DNA of 64,000 nucleotides from CAIUMH01 sp963758555 (lineage in GTDB: Bacteria; Actinomycetota; Acidimicrobiia; Acidimicrobiales; RAAP-2), in NCBI GenBank assembly GCA_963758555.1, contig CAVWVW010000003.1:2046001-2110000 (forward strand). Reading direction: 5' to 3'. The position numbers and the translations under genes were made by a program. Every line of letters begins with the position of its first letter. The stretch's first letter is position 1. The notes below the pieces were generated by a model, which was given only the letters and a program-made list of their open reading frames with translations, searched no databases and was not told where the DNA came from. Shown here one piece after another: positions 8,295 to 16,810 of this stretch.

Positions 8295-9362
8295 ATGCCC
8301 TATCAAGCCGAGTACATCTGGATCGACGGCACCGAACCGTCGCCGTTGCTTCGCAGCAAGACCCGCATCGTCGCAGACGGCAAGGCGCCGACGAACTGGG
8401 GCTTCGACGGCTCGAGCACCAACCAAGCGACCGGCGACAACTCCGACTGCGTGCTGCGGCCCGTCTTCACGTGCCCTGACCCGCTTCGTGGACCCAGCGA
8501 CGTCCTGGTCATGTGCGAGGTGCTCTTGCCGAACGGGCGGCCGCATCCCACCAACACACGGCACAAACTCGCCAGCGTGGTCAAGAAGTACGCCGACTTC
8601 GAGCCCATCTTCGGCCTCGAGCAGGAGTACACCTTCATGCAGAACGGTCGGCCCTACGGCTGGCCGGAGAACGGCTACCCCGCACCGCAGGGCCCGTACT
8701 ACTGCGGCGTCGGCGGCGACAACATGCCCGGGCGCGACATCGTCGAGGCTCACACCGCGGCGTGCATCATCGCTGGGCTCGCCATCGAGGGCACCAACGC
8801 CGAGGTGATGATGGGCCAGTGGGAGTTCCAGCTGGGGGCCATCCCGCCCCTCGAGATCTCTGACCAGCTCTGGGTGGCTCGCTGGCTCCTGTTCCGCATC
8901 GCGGAGGACTTCGGCGTCTTCGCCACCTTGGATCCGAAGCCCATGCTCGGCGACTGGAACGGCGCGGGGTGCCACACCAACTTCTCGACGAACACCATGC
9001 GCGTCGACGGCGGCTGGAAGGACATCATCGCCGGCTGCGAGGCCTTGGGGAAGAACGTCCAAGAGCACATCGACAACTACGGCGTGGGCATCGAGCTGCG
9101 GCTCACCGGTCAGCACGAGACGGCGCACTACTCCGCGTTCTCCTACGGCGTCTCCGACCGAGGTGCCTCGGTTCGCATCCCCCTTGGTGTCAGCCAGGCC
9201 AAGAAGGGCTGGCTCGAGGACCGTCGCCCCAACGCCAACATGGACCCATACCGGGTGACCCGAGTGGTGGTCAACACCATCTGCTCGGCGCTCTCGACAC
9301 CGAAGAAGGCCGTGGCGAAGAAGGCTCCGGCCAAGAAGGCCGTTGCCAAGAAAGCCAGCTGA
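8295..9362 (+). CDS. glnII: Glutamine synthetase type II with lysine/alanine-rich C-terminal tail
   Basis: ATP-dependent amidation of glutamate to glutamine, eukaryotic-type (GSII) enzyme, cytosolic. 355 residues; the family pattern is clear: YIWIDGTEPSPLLRSKTR at the N-terminus, WGFDGSSTNQATGDNSDC, the catalytic FGLEQEYTF, PMLGDWNGAGCHTNFST and GIELRLTGQHETA. The start at ATG 8295 is supported by GAGAAGGAG eight bases upstream. Odd feature: the last ~22 residues are repeats of the type KKAVAKKAPAKKAVAKKAS, like a histone H1/HupB tail and not part of the GSII fold. A 15-bp stem hairpin follows, then a second glutamine synthetase. Likely regulated by nitrogen through the GlnR-like gene downstream. 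Confidence 0.94.
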   Translation: MPYQAEYIWIDGTEPSPLLRSKTRIVADGKAPTNWGFDGSSTNQATGDNSDCVLRPVFTCPDPLRGPSDVLVMCEVLLPNGRPHPTNTRHKLASVVKKYADFEPIFGLEQEYTFMQNGRPYGWPENGYPAPQGPYYCGVGGDNMPGRDIVEAHTAACIIAGLAIEGTNAEVMMGQWEFQLGAIPPLEISDQLWVARWLLFRIAEDFGVFATLDPKPMLGDWNGAGCHTNFSTNTMRVDGGWKDIIAGCEALGKNVQEHIDNYGVGIELRLTGQHETAHYSAFSYGVSDRGASVRIPLGVSQAKKGWLEDRRPNANMDPYRVTRVVVNTICSALSTPKKAVAKKAPAKKAVAKKAS

Positions 9363-9386
9363 CCAGGCGATCTCGAGCGGCGATCT

Positions 9387-9422
9387 CGAGGAACCGGGCC
9401 CTCTGGCGGGCCCGGTTCCTCG
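9387..9422 (+). terminator. Perfect 15-bp stem hairpin between the two glutamine synthetase genes
   Basis: CGAGGAACCGGGCCC (9387-9401), loop TCTGGC, then its exact complement at 9408-9422. It begins 25 nt after the glnII stop. No T-run follows, so it would act as a hairpin-only terminator or an RNA-stabilising element between the two genes. Confidence 0.65.
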
Positions 9423-9452
9423 CGTCTCGCCACGGGATTCTGAGGAGATGAG

Positions 9453-10799
9453 ATGATGCTCAACGTGCAGAGCCAGACTGACTACGTCCTTCGGACGGTT
9501 GAAGAGCGCGAGATCCAGTTCATCCAGCTCTGGTTCACCGACGTGCTCGGCACCCCGAAGGCGTTCAACATCACGCCCGCCGAGCTCGAGAACGCGCTCG
9601 AGGAGGGCATGACCTTCGACGGCTCCGCCATCGATGGCTTCAGCCGGATCCAAGAGGCCGACGTGCTCGCCCGACCCGATCCGTCGACCTTCCAGCTGCT
9701 CCCCCTCCATGAGGAGGGCCAGAGCGTGGCCCGTGTGTTCTGCGACATCGTCAACCTCGACAACACGCCGTTCGAGGGCTGCCCGCGCGCCGCGCTGCGA
9801 CGAGTCCTGGGCAACGCCCACGACCAGGGCTACACCTTCTTCGCCGCCCCTGAGCTCGAGTACTTCTACTTCGAGGACCTCGACCCCGCCGGGGGGCTCG
9901 TGGGCCTCGACACCGGGGGGTACTTCGATCTCACCGTGGCCGACCTCTCGACCGAGCTGCGGCGTCGCAGCGTCCTCACCTTGGAGGAGATGGGCATCCC
10001 CGTCGAGCACGCGCAGCACGAGGACGCCCCCAGCCAGCACGAGATCGACCTCCGCTACACCGATGCGCTGACCATGGCCGACACCGTGATGACCGCACGC
10101 CTCGTCATCAAGGAGATCGCTCGTCGCTCGGGCGTCTCTGCCAGCTTCATGCCCAAGCCGCTCGCCAGCGTCCAAGGCTCAGGCATGCACACCCACGTCT
10201 CGCTCTGGCGCGACGGCAAGAACGCCTTCGTCGACACCGACGACCAGAACGGCCTCTCCGAGGTGGCCAAGTGCTTCATCGCCGGGCTGCTCACCCACGC
10301 CGCCGAGATCACGGCGATCACCAACCAGTGGATCAACTCGTACAAGCGCCTGGTCCCCGGCAACGAGGCACCGGTGACCATCAGCTGGGCTCGCAACAAC
10401 CGCTCGGCCCTCGTCCGGGTGCCGGTCATCAAGGCAGGCAAGATCGACTCGACCCGCCTCGAGTACCGCGCTCCCGACCCGGCGGCCAACCCGTACCTCG
10501 CCTTCGCCGTGATCCTGGCCGCGGGGCTGCGCGGCATCGAGAACAGCTACTCGCTCCCCGAGGAGTCCGACGCCAGCCTCTTCGGCATGGACGAGGCGGG
10601 CCTGCGCAACCTCGGCATGACGCCGTTGCCGACGAACCTGAGCGACGCCGTCGACGTCATGGAGTCCTCGGCGCTGGTCAAGGACACCCTCGGCGAGCAC
10701 CTCTTCGAGTGGTTCATCCGCAACAAACGAGACGAGTGGGCTGCGTACAAGTCCGAGGTCACCGACTTCGAGCTCCAGCGCTATCTGCCGAGGCTCTAG
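9453..10799 (+). CDS. Glutamine synthetase type I (GlnA2-like)
   Basis: Dodecameric-type glutamine synthetase, 448 residues, cytosolic. N-terminal beta-grasp domain (IQFIQLWFTDVLGTPKAF), then MTFDGSAIDGFSRIQEAD, the metal-ligand FAAPELEYFYF, the ATP/glutamate site SVQGSGMHTHVSLW, the ammonia-site region VPGNEAPVTISWARNNRSAL and the RLEYRAPDPAANPYLA motif. A tyrosine at about residue 366 (NSYSLPEE) sits where GSI-beta enzymes are adenylylated, but the flanking motif is not canonical. The length matches mycobacterial GlnA2 (~446). GAGGAG precedes the start; ATG 9453 and 9456 are both possible. The GlnR-like gene starts 4 nt after its stop, so the three nitrogen genes are linked. Confidence 0.93.
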   Translation: MMLNVQSQTDYVLRTVEEREIQFIQLWFTDVLGTPKAFNITPAELENALEEGMTFDGSAIDGFSRIQEADVLARPDPSTFQLLPLHEEGQSVARVFCDIVNLDNTPFEGCPRAALRRVLGNAHDQGYTFFAAPELEYFYFEDLDPAGGLVGLDTGGYFDLTVADLSTELRRRSVLTLEEMGIPVEHAQHEDAPSQHEIDLRYTDALTMADTVMTARLVIKEIARRSGVSASFMPKPLASVQGSGMHTHVSLWRDGKNAFVDTDDQNGLSEVAKCFIAGLLTHAAEITAITNQWINSYKRLVPGNEAPVTISWARNNRSALVRVPVIKAGKIDSTRLEYRAPDPAANPYLAFAVILAAGLRGIENSYSLPEESDASLFGMDEAGLRNLGMTPLPTNLSDAVDVMESSALVKDTLGEHLFEWFIRNKRDEWAAYKSEVTDFELQRYLPRL

Positions 10800-10803
10800 C
10801 TCA

Positions 10804-11496
10804 GTGGATCCCATCCTCTGCTTCCCTGATCCGTCCCCGGCAGAGACCATGCTGGCGATCACCGAGGTCGGCTACCCCTACGCCCAGGTCGGCTCGGCCA
10901 TCGCCGCGGAGGCCGATGAGCAGGCGAAGACGGAGCTCGGCTGGTCGGGGGCCGTGGTCGATGCCAGCGAGCAGTTCAGCGAGGCCTTGGCCGTGTGCCG
11001 AGCCCTGCGAAAACGCGAGAGCCCGGTCGCACCGCTCGTCTTGGTGATCGGCCCCGATCAGCTCGAGCACCTCTCCCTGCGCGAAGACCTCTTCGACGAC
11101 TTCGTGCTCGGACCGCTTCGGGTCGCCGAGCTGGCGACCCGGCTCCGGGTGCTGCTCGACAAGCAGGGTCGAGGGACCGACGGCGAGGTGATCGAGTACG
11201 GACCGCTCCAGATCAACCTGGCGACGTACCAAGCGGCCGTCGCCGACCGGGTGCTCGACCTCACGTACATGGAGTACGAGCTGCTGCGGTTCTTGGCCAG
11301 CCACCCCACCAAGGTCTTCACCCGAGAGACGCTCCTCAGCCGGGTGTGGGGCTACGAGTACTACGGCGGTGCTCGCACCGTCGACGTCCACATCCGCCGG
11401 CTCCGGGCCAAGCTCGGAGAGGGCCACGCCCACCTGATCCAGACGGTGCGCAGCGTGGGCTATCGCTTCGGCAACCAAGGGTGGACCCCGAGCTAG
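10804..11496 (+). CDS. OmpR-type orphan response regulator, GlnR-like
   Basis: DNA-binding transcription factor, 230 residues. The N-terminal ~120 residues are a divergent receiver domain (AVVDASEQFSEAL, VLVIGPDQLEHL). From ~135 a winged helix-turn-helix of the OmpR/PhoB class follows (LTYMEYELLRFLASHPTKVF; TVDVHIRRLRAKLG; IQTVRSVGYRFG). No histidine kinase is nearby, as for GlnR, the atypical global nitrogen regulator of actinobacteria; the adjacency to two glutamine synthetases supports that assignment. The start is GTG 10804, 4 nt after the glnA stop. It could control the direct-repeat site upstream of glnII. Confidence 0.82.
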   Translation: MDPILCFPDPSPAETMLAITEVGYPYAQVGSAIAAEADEQAKTELGWSGAVVDASEQFSEALAVCRALRKRESPVAPLVLVIGPDQLEHLSLREDLFDDFVLGPLRVAELATRLRVLLDKQGRGTDGEVIEYGPLQINLATYQAAVADRVLDLTYMEYELLRFLASHPTKVFTRETLLSRVWGYEYYGGARTVDVHIRRLRAKLGEGHAHLIQTVRSVGYRFGNQGWTPS

Positions 11497-11528
11497 GCGA
11501 CGCTGGCTCGTTCGCTCTCGCGGTCTCG

Positions 11529-12086
11529 CTAACCGAGGATCGAGCGCACCGAGACGATCGCCACGCCGAAGCCGACCCCGATCGCCAGCTGGCCCACGAG
11601 GCCGAGGCCCGTGAGATGGGTCCGAAGCCCGGCTGCCAGCTCGAAGACGAGCAGCACGACGACGGTCGTCACCAGACCGGCGGCGTCGACGACCTCAGAG
11701 CCGGCTCCGAAGAGGGCGGCTACCGCCATGGCGATGATCGGGAGGCCAGCACCTCGGAAGACGGCGAACTCGTGATACGCCGTCTCGGCCGCGTTCGAGA
11801 GCCCGAGGGGAGCTCCCTCGGTGAAGCGTCGGCCGAGGAACGTCGAGTAGGCGTGGGCGATCCAGTAGAGGATCAGCACCACCGTCACCGCGAGGACCTC
11901 TCGCCAGGCGCTCCCCGCGTGAGCAGACTCGGTGGCGATCACCGCACCGACCGTGATGAGGCCGTAGACCGCCGAGTCGGGGTTGTGCTCCGCGTCCATC
12001 CACCACATCACGACCTTGAGGACCCGATCGACCGCCCTGTTGCCAGAGTCAACCTCGTCGACGGGGAGCGGCGGTGTGTCAGACAC
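11529..12086 (-). CDS. Membrane protein of unknown function (four predicted spans)
   Basis: 185 residues from GTG 12086; longer starts would read antisense through the RidA gene and are rejected. Four or so hydrophobic segments are visible (LAVTVVLILYWIAHAYSTF, AGLPIIAMAVAALFGA, GLVTTVVVLLVFELAAGL, LVGQLAIGVGFGVAIVSV). The conserved-looking motif ILYWIAHAYSTFLGRRF holds a histidine within the membrane region. No family recognised with certainty. It overlaps the RidA gene by 8 nt and so ends the XDH-like/RidA/membrane-protein operon. Convergent with the GlnR-like gene. Confidence 0.75.
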   Translation of the reverse strand: MSDTPPLPVDEVDSGNRAVDRVLKVVMWWMDAEHNPDSAVYGLITVGAVIATESAHAGSAWREVLAVTVVLILYWIAHAYSTFLGRRFTEGAPLGLSNAAETAYHEFAVFRGAGLPIIAMAVAALFGAGSEVVDAAGLVTTVVVLLVFELAAGLRTHLTGLGLVGQLAIGVGFGVAIVSVRSILG

Positions 12087-12444
12087 GACAGCGCGCGACC
12101 ATCTCGACCTCGACCGCGGCGCCGAGCGGCAGTGCGGCGACGCCGACGGTGGAGCGAGCGGGTCGGTGGCTTCCGAAGAAGGCGGACCAGACGTCGTTGA
12201 TCGCGCCGAAGGCACTCAGGTCGCTGACGAAGATCGTGGCCTTGACGACGTCATCTCGTGTGGCGCCCTCGCTCTCCAAGAGCGCATCGGCGTTCGAGAG
12301 CGCCTGGGCGAGCTGGGCCGCCACGCCTCCCTCGACGAGCGCCGGTGCACCGTCGGCACCGGGGAGGACGCCCAGCTGACCCGAGGTGAAGAGCAGATCG
12401 CCCGATCGGACGATCGGCGAGTACGGACCGATCGGGGTGCTCAT
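12079..12444 (-). CDS. RidA/YER057c/UK114 family protein
   Basis: Members hydrolyse reactive enamine/imine intermediates to ketoacids; others are of unknown role. 121 residues from ATG 12444, which overlaps the stop of the upstream gene (ATGA). Family landmarks: IGPYSPIVRSGDLLFTSGQ at the N-terminus, ATRDDVVKATIFVSDL in the middle, and GVAALPLGAAVEVEMVARC at the end. The usual arginine of the active site (normally in P.R.....V) is present as RPARSTVGVAALP. In mycobacteria a RidA gene (Rv3678c) likewise lies near the MBL gene and the ArsA pair. Confidence 0.9.
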   Translation of the reverse strand: MSTPIGPYSPIVRSGDLLFTSGQLGVLPGADGAPALVEGGVAAQLAQALSNADALLESEGATRDDVVKATIFVSDLSAFGAINDVWSAFFGSHRPARSTVGVAALPLGAAVEVEMVARCRV

Positions 12445-14025
12445 CGGCGCGCCCTCGTCGGCCACGTGGGCACCAGGGCCTCAGCCCGCCACGCGGCGGC
12501 GAGCGTTGCCGAGAAGACAGCGGTGCCCACGGCGAGCGACGCCCGCTCGTCCGGGTCGATGGTCACGACGATGCGGGGGGTGTCGGTGGCGCTGAGGCAG
12601 CCGAAGGAGCGGATGGTGAGGTCGTGCACCTCTCCATCTTCCCCGACGGCGACGCCCTCTGATCGCACCATCCCGAGCGCTTGGTGCACCGCCCCGGTCA
12701 CGTAGCTCTGGAGCGTCACCTCGCAGAGCGGAGCCCCCGCTGACACGGAGACCTCCACCGTGCCGTCCTCGCTGATCGACACCGAGGCCCGCGCACCGTT
12801 GGGCGTCTCGATCCGGATCGCGCCGGTGGGCTGCTCGAGTGCCGCTCGGGCAGCCAAGACCTCAGCGAGCACCGCGCCTCGTGGCGTCGAGCCGAGCGGC
12901 GGGCCGCTGATCTCGACCAGGCCGAGCGAGACCCCAGGCACTGCCTTGGCGACCTCATCGAGGAGGTCTCCCAGCTCGTCGCTGCCAGGCGTCACGCCGA
13001 CGAGCACCTCGCCGGTGCCGTCCGCTCGCAGTGCCAGGGCGAGCGGGGGGCGCTTCTTGCCACGCCGGACCACCTCTTCGCGCGGCCAGATGGCCAGCAC
13101 GCTCTGGGCATGGTCGCTCGAGAGCCGACGAGCGTCCGCCGCCACCGTCGAGTGGCGCTTGGCCCCGAACGCGCCTGCGTTGGCGGCCGGTGACGAGGGC
13201 GCTCCTCCGGGCTCGCACCAGCTGGCGTCGGGCTCCACGTACGCCGGCTCGACGAAGGTGGTGGCCAGCGTCAGCACCGCGTCGAGCACCACGGGGAGCG
13301 GGACGGGGTAGCGGAGCGCCTTCGTCGAGCTCCGCCCCTGGACCTTGGCCGGAGGCAAGACGAGCCTCCTGCACGTTCGCGCCGAGCGCGTAGCCGCCGT
13401 CAGGCGTGGCCACGGCCACGAGCGAGCCAGGGGGCGCATGATCAGCGGAGAACGCCGCCGCACCCATCACCACGGCTCGGCCTGCTCGCTGAGGCACACC
13501 ACTCTCCAAGGTGGCCCGCGCTGCAGCCAGCTCGGCGTTGCGCGCCGCGCCGAGCTCGGCCGTCGGATCGAGCGCTCGGAGGGCGGCGTCCACGATCGGT
13601 TGCAGCCCTGTGCAGCGGCAGAGGTGCGCTCCGAGTGCGGTGCGCACCTGGGCCTCGGTGGGAACCCCTCGACGGGACAGGCCGACCAAGCGGGTCACGA
13701 TCCCTGGCGTGCAGAAGCCGCACTGGCTGGCGCCCGTGGCCTCGAACGCCGTGACGAGCCGATCGAGCAGCGCTTCGTCGAGACCGTCGAGCGTCGTGAT
13801 CTGCCTGCCCGCCATGCGTCGGGCCGGGGTGACGCAGGCTACGCGGGCCACGCCGTCGACGAGGACCGTGCAGCACCCGCACTGGCCTTGGGGGCTGCAG
13901 CCGTCCTTGACCGAACGGTGGCCCAGCTGATCGCGCAGCGCGTCGAGGAGCGTGCCCTCTGAGGAGATCTCGACGGCGTCGCCATCGACGACGAGCGCGA
14001 CGGTGGGCGCCTCAGGCGCCGTCAC
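12441..14025 (-). pseudogene. 2Fe-2S protein fused to a short xanthine-dehydrogenase-like molybdenum-domain remnant; frameshifted
   Basis: The N-terminal half, from GTG 14025, is a two-cluster ferredoxin-type subunit of the xanthine/CO dehydrogenase family: plant-type cluster cysteines C43, C49, C52 and C64, and the second cluster motif CGFC (C102, C105) with CRC (C136, C138). It continues into a segment resembling the Mo-binding subunit (ANAGAFGAKRHSTVAA, SYVTGAVHQALGMV) but is only about 530 residues in total, far short of a full Mo subunit. At about 13355-13372 the frame changes by +1: the upstream frame reads NVQEARLA, the downstream frame RLVLPPAKVQG. It overlaps RidA by 4 nt. Either a sequencing insertion or a decayed gene; no FAD-binding subunit is near. 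Confidence 0.7.
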
Positions 14026-14032
14026 GGTCGGT

Positions 14033-14398
14033 TCAGCTGAACGAAGAACCGCAGCCGCAGGTGCGCGAGGCGTTCGGGTTCGTGATGTGGAACCCCGCAT
14101 CGTTGAGGCCGTCGCTGTAGTCGAGTGACGAGCCCATCAGCTTCTCGGCGCTGTCGCTGTCCACGACGACCTGGACGGCACCGAACGTGGTGACCACGTC
14201 ATCGGCCAGCTTCTCCGAGTCGAAGTACATGTCGTAGCTGAAGCCTGAGCAACCGCCCGCCTTGACCGAGACGCGCAAGAACAGCTCCTCGCCAGCGGCC
14301 TCGTCGCCGATCAGCTCCGCGACCTTGGCGGCTGCCACGTCAGAGAGGGTCACCGGTACGGGCTTCGACCCGATGTTCACCGTGCTGCCAATGCTCAT
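14033..14398 (-). CDS. erpA: Iron-sulfur cluster insertion protein, ErpA/HesB family
   Basis: A-type carrier that delivers Fe-S clusters to apoproteins, cytosolic. 121 residues. The three cluster cysteines are visible: one in VKAGGCSGFSYDMYF and two in the C-terminal SRTCGCGSSFS. The open frame extends much further upstream, but ATG 14398 is preceded by AAGGAGGT at the right distance and gives the family length. It lies between the XDH-like Fe-S protein and the divergent Mrp ATPase, a sensible Fe-S neighbourhood. Confidence 0.93.
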   Translation of the reverse strand: MSIGSTVNIGSKPVPVTLSDVAAAKVAELIGDEAAGEELFLRVSVKAGGCSGFSYDMYFDSEKLADDVVTTFGAVQVVVDSDSAEKLMGSSLDYSDGLNDAGFHITNPNASRTCGCGSSFS

Positions 14399-14537
14399 CG
14401 AAGAGACCTCCTTGGTCATCGAGCTCGTGCCGGTCCTCACCAGACGGGAAGGATCAGTGCCTTCCATGGTAGCGAGCCGTCGCCCTCCCGTGCGCGTCAG
14501 GGCTCTTGATGGCGCCTGCGCCGTTAGCGTGGAGCCC

Positions 14538-15698
14538 ATGGGCACGACCGCAGAGCGCGAGATCCTCACCGAGGCCATCCGTGAGCGGCTGACGAGCGTC
14601 ATCGATCCCGAGCTCCACCAGAACATCGTCGAGCTCGGGATGGTGGGGGACGTCGCCGTCGACGAGAGGGGCCTCGCCACGGTCAGCGTGGCGCTGACCA
14701 CCCCTTCGTGCCCGCTGCGCGACCAGATCGAGCGAGACGTCCGAGGTGCGATCACCTCGATCGAGGGGATCTCGGACCTCGAGATCAAGATCATCGCCAT
14801 GGACGCCACGGCCAAGGCCGCACTGATGGATCGAGCGCGCCGAGGAGCGCAGGAGACTGCTCCGGTGACCTCCATCCCGTCGTCGGCTCGGATCCTCGGG
14901 ATCTCCTCGGGCAAGGGCGGCGTCGGCAAGTCCTCGATCACAGTGAACCTGGCAGTGGCGCTGGCCCGCCGGGGCCTGCGCGTGGGTGTGCTCGACGCTG
15001 ACATCTGGGGCTTCTCCGTGCCTCGCTTGCTCGGCATCAGCGGACCGGTCGAGGCGCAGGGCGGCAAGATGCTCCCGAAGCGTCTCACCGTGGGAACCGG
15101 TGAGCTGCGAGTGCTCTCGATGGGCTTCTTGGCCGGAGAAGACCAGGCCATCATGTGGCGCGGCCTCCTGCTCAGCCGCGCGCTCCAGCAGTTCATCGAG
15201 GACGCCTCCTGGGAGGACATCGACTACCTGCTGATCGACCTCCCTCCTGGCACCGGCGACGTCCAGATGGGACTTGCCCGACTGCTGCCCCGGACCGAGC
15301 TCGTGCTCATCACGACGCCACCGCTCGCCGCGCAGAACGTGGCTGCACGAGCGGCCGACATGGCCAGGCGGGGCAACCTGCGTGTCGCCGGCGTCATCGA
15401 GAACATGGCGGACTTCACCTGCGAGCACGGCACCAGCTACCAGCTCTTCGGCCACGGCGGGGGCCAGCGCTTGGCCGACCAGCTCGGCGTGCCGCTCATC
15501 GGTTCGATCCCTCTCGATCCTGCCGTCGTCCTCGGCGGCGACGCGGGGATCCCGGTGGCAGGAAGCGACTCTGCGCTCGGCCTCGAGTTCCAGGCCTTGG
15601 CGGAGCGGGTGGCCACCACGATCGCGCCTCCCGGCGTCGTGGAGGGCTGCTCAGCGAGGATGCTCGACGCCATCGAGCAGGCCGTGGCCACCAGCTGA
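14538..15698 (+). CDS. mrp: Mrp/NBP35-family P-loop ATPase with N-terminal MIP18 (DUF59) domain
   Basis: Fe-S cluster carrier ATPase (ApbC/Mrp type), 386 residues, cytosolic. Residues 1-90 are the MIP18-like domain (VIDPELHQNIVELGMVGDV, TTPSCPLRDQIERDV). The deviant Walker A GKGGVGKS is at 125-132, then LRVGVLDADIWGFSVPRLL and the Walker B-type YLLIDLPPGTGDVQM. The usual CxxC pair that binds the cluster is not evident; one cysteine is seen in ENMADFTCEHG, where family members often have one or two. The start at ATG 14538 is chosen; earlier codons are antisense to erpA. Divergent from erpA. Confidence 0.92.
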   Translation: MGTTAEREILTEAIRERLTSVIDPELHQNIVELGMVGDVAVDERGLATVSVALTTPSCPLRDQIERDVRGAITSIEGISDLEIKIIAMDATAKAALMDRARRGAQETAPVTSIPSSARILGISSGKGGVGKSSITVNLAVALARRGLRVGVLDADIWGFSVPRLLGISGPVEAQGGKMLPKRLTVGTGELRVLSMGFLAGEDQAIMWRGLLLSRALQQFIEDASWEDIDYLLIDLPPGTGDVQMGLARLLPRTELVLITTPPLAAQNVAARAADMARRGNLRVAGVIENMADFTCEHGTSYQLFGHGGGQRLADQLGVPLIGSIPLDPAVVLGGDAGIPVAGSDSALGLEFQALAERVATTIAPPGVVEGCSARMLDAIEQAVATS

Positions 15699-15732
15699 GC
15701 GGCACGCGTCGCTCCCCAGGCACCAGTCGGGC

Positions 15733-16626
15733 CTAGGGCGCTGTCGCCTCGTAGACGGCGTCCAGATCGCCCAGCTCGGTCTCAGAGAGCCGTCGCGCCC
15801 TGCCGAGCTCGACGAGGTGATCGAGGTGAGCGAGCAGCGTCGCCGTCGCCACCGCCTCGCGGCGCTCCTCCAGCCCGGGGTACGACGCAGCGGTGAGCTC
15901 GCCTGCGGTGGCCGGTCCCCTGCTCAAGAGCTGGGCGGCGACCATCTCCTCGCGCGCCACGCGGTGGGCGAGGACCTCGTCGATGACGCCGACGGGGTCG
16001 GCGAGGAGCCGACCGTGCCCAGGGGCCAGGTGCTCGAGGGCGGGGTCGAGATCTCGGAGGCGCGTCAGGTTGGCAAGGTACGCGCCCATGTGGCCGTCGG
16101 GGGGGCGGATGACCACGGTCGAGCCACCCATCACGTGGTCGCCGGTGAAGCAGAGGCCCTGGGCGACGAGGACGAAGCACACGTGCACCGACGCATGGCC
16201 AGGGGTGTGCAGCACGCGCAGCGCGCTGGCGCCTGCTCCCACCAGCTCGCCATCGCTGAGATGGCGGTCGGCCACGAAGCCGTCGCTGTCGGCGAAGCCC
16301 GCCATCGGGGCCCCGAGGACCTGGGCCAGCTTGGCAGCGCCGGGGGCGTGGTCCGGGTGGTTGTGCGTGACCGCGATCAGGCTCACCTCCCGGCCGTCGA
16401 TGGCCTCGACCAGGGCAGCTCGATGCTCGGGCAGCTCGGGACCAGGATCGATGAGGACCAAGCGCTCGGTGCCGACCAGGTAGGTGTTGGTGCCCGGCCC
16501 CGTCATCATCGACGGGTTCGGTGCGGTCAGCCGCACGACGCCATCGGCCACCTGAGCCGGCACGCCAGGGACCGGCTCAGGCCCGACACCTCGATCGGTG
16601 AGCTGACCAGGTCTCGGCTCAGCCAA
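15733..16626 (-). CDS. MBL-fold metallo-hydrolase (Rv3677c-like)
   Basis: Metallo-beta-lactamase-fold hydrolase, ~297 residues from TTG 16626. The dinuclear metal motif is THNHPDHAPG, further ligands are in LHTPGHASVHVCF and FTGDHVMGG, and the last histidine is probably in HLAPGHGRLL. The C-terminal ~70 residues are a helical domain (EEMVAAQLLSRGPATAGELT), as in LACTB2-like nucleases. The reading frame is open further upstream, but that stretch is antisense or out of frame to the 63-residue gene, so the TTG overlapping that gene by 8 nt is preferred; a later GTG is possible. Its position beside RidA and ArsA genes matches mycobacterial Rv3677c. Confidence 0.86.
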   Translation of the reverse strand: MAEPRPGQLTDRGVGPEPVPGVPAQVADGVVRLTAPNPSMMTGPGTNTYLVGTERLVLIDPGPELPEHRAALVEAIDGREVSLIAVTHNHPDHAPGAAKLAQVLGAPMAGFADSDGFVADRHLSDGELVGAGASALRVLHTPGHASVHVCFVLVAQGLCFTGDHVMGGSTVVIRPPDGHMGAYLANLTRLRDLDPALEHLAPGHGRLLADPVGVIDEVLAHRVAREEMVAAQLLSRGPATAGELTAASYPGLEERREAVATATLLAHLDHLVELGRARRLSETELGDLDAVYEATAP

Positions 16627-16810
16627 GGGGAGGGTTCTCCTTGATGGCCCGACGTCTGACCGCCTCGGGGAAGAGCGTGGCGTCCCAGAGGTTGGGCGGT
16701 CCGCCGACGTAGCCCTCATCATCGGGGGCCAAGAGGGTCGGCCCGTCAGCCTCCATGATCATGCGAGGCATCACCATCGGTCGGGCGCTGAGCTCATCTG
16801 AGCGTGCCAC
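16619..16810 (-). CDS. Small protein of unknown function between NUDIX and MBL genes
   Basis: 63 residues from GTG 16810, overlapping the NUDIX gene by 17 nt and the MBL start by 8 nt. The composition looks coding: a proline-rich N-terminus with several methionines (MVMPRMIMEADGP), then LWDATLFPEAVRRRAIKENP, suggesting a short amphipathic helix. No family recognised. A shorter version from ATG 16777 is possible. The tight overlaps on both sides are the main evidence that it is translated. Confidence 0.55.
   Translation of the reverse strand: MARSDELSARPMVMPRMIMEADGPTLLAPDDEGYVGGPPNLWDATLFPEAVRRRAIKENPPLG

Noticed and set aside
8262..10175. 637-codon minus-strand frame across both glutamine synthetases
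   Set aside because: Antisense shadow of two well-identified genes, rich in D/E/V/H as expected for such a shadow.
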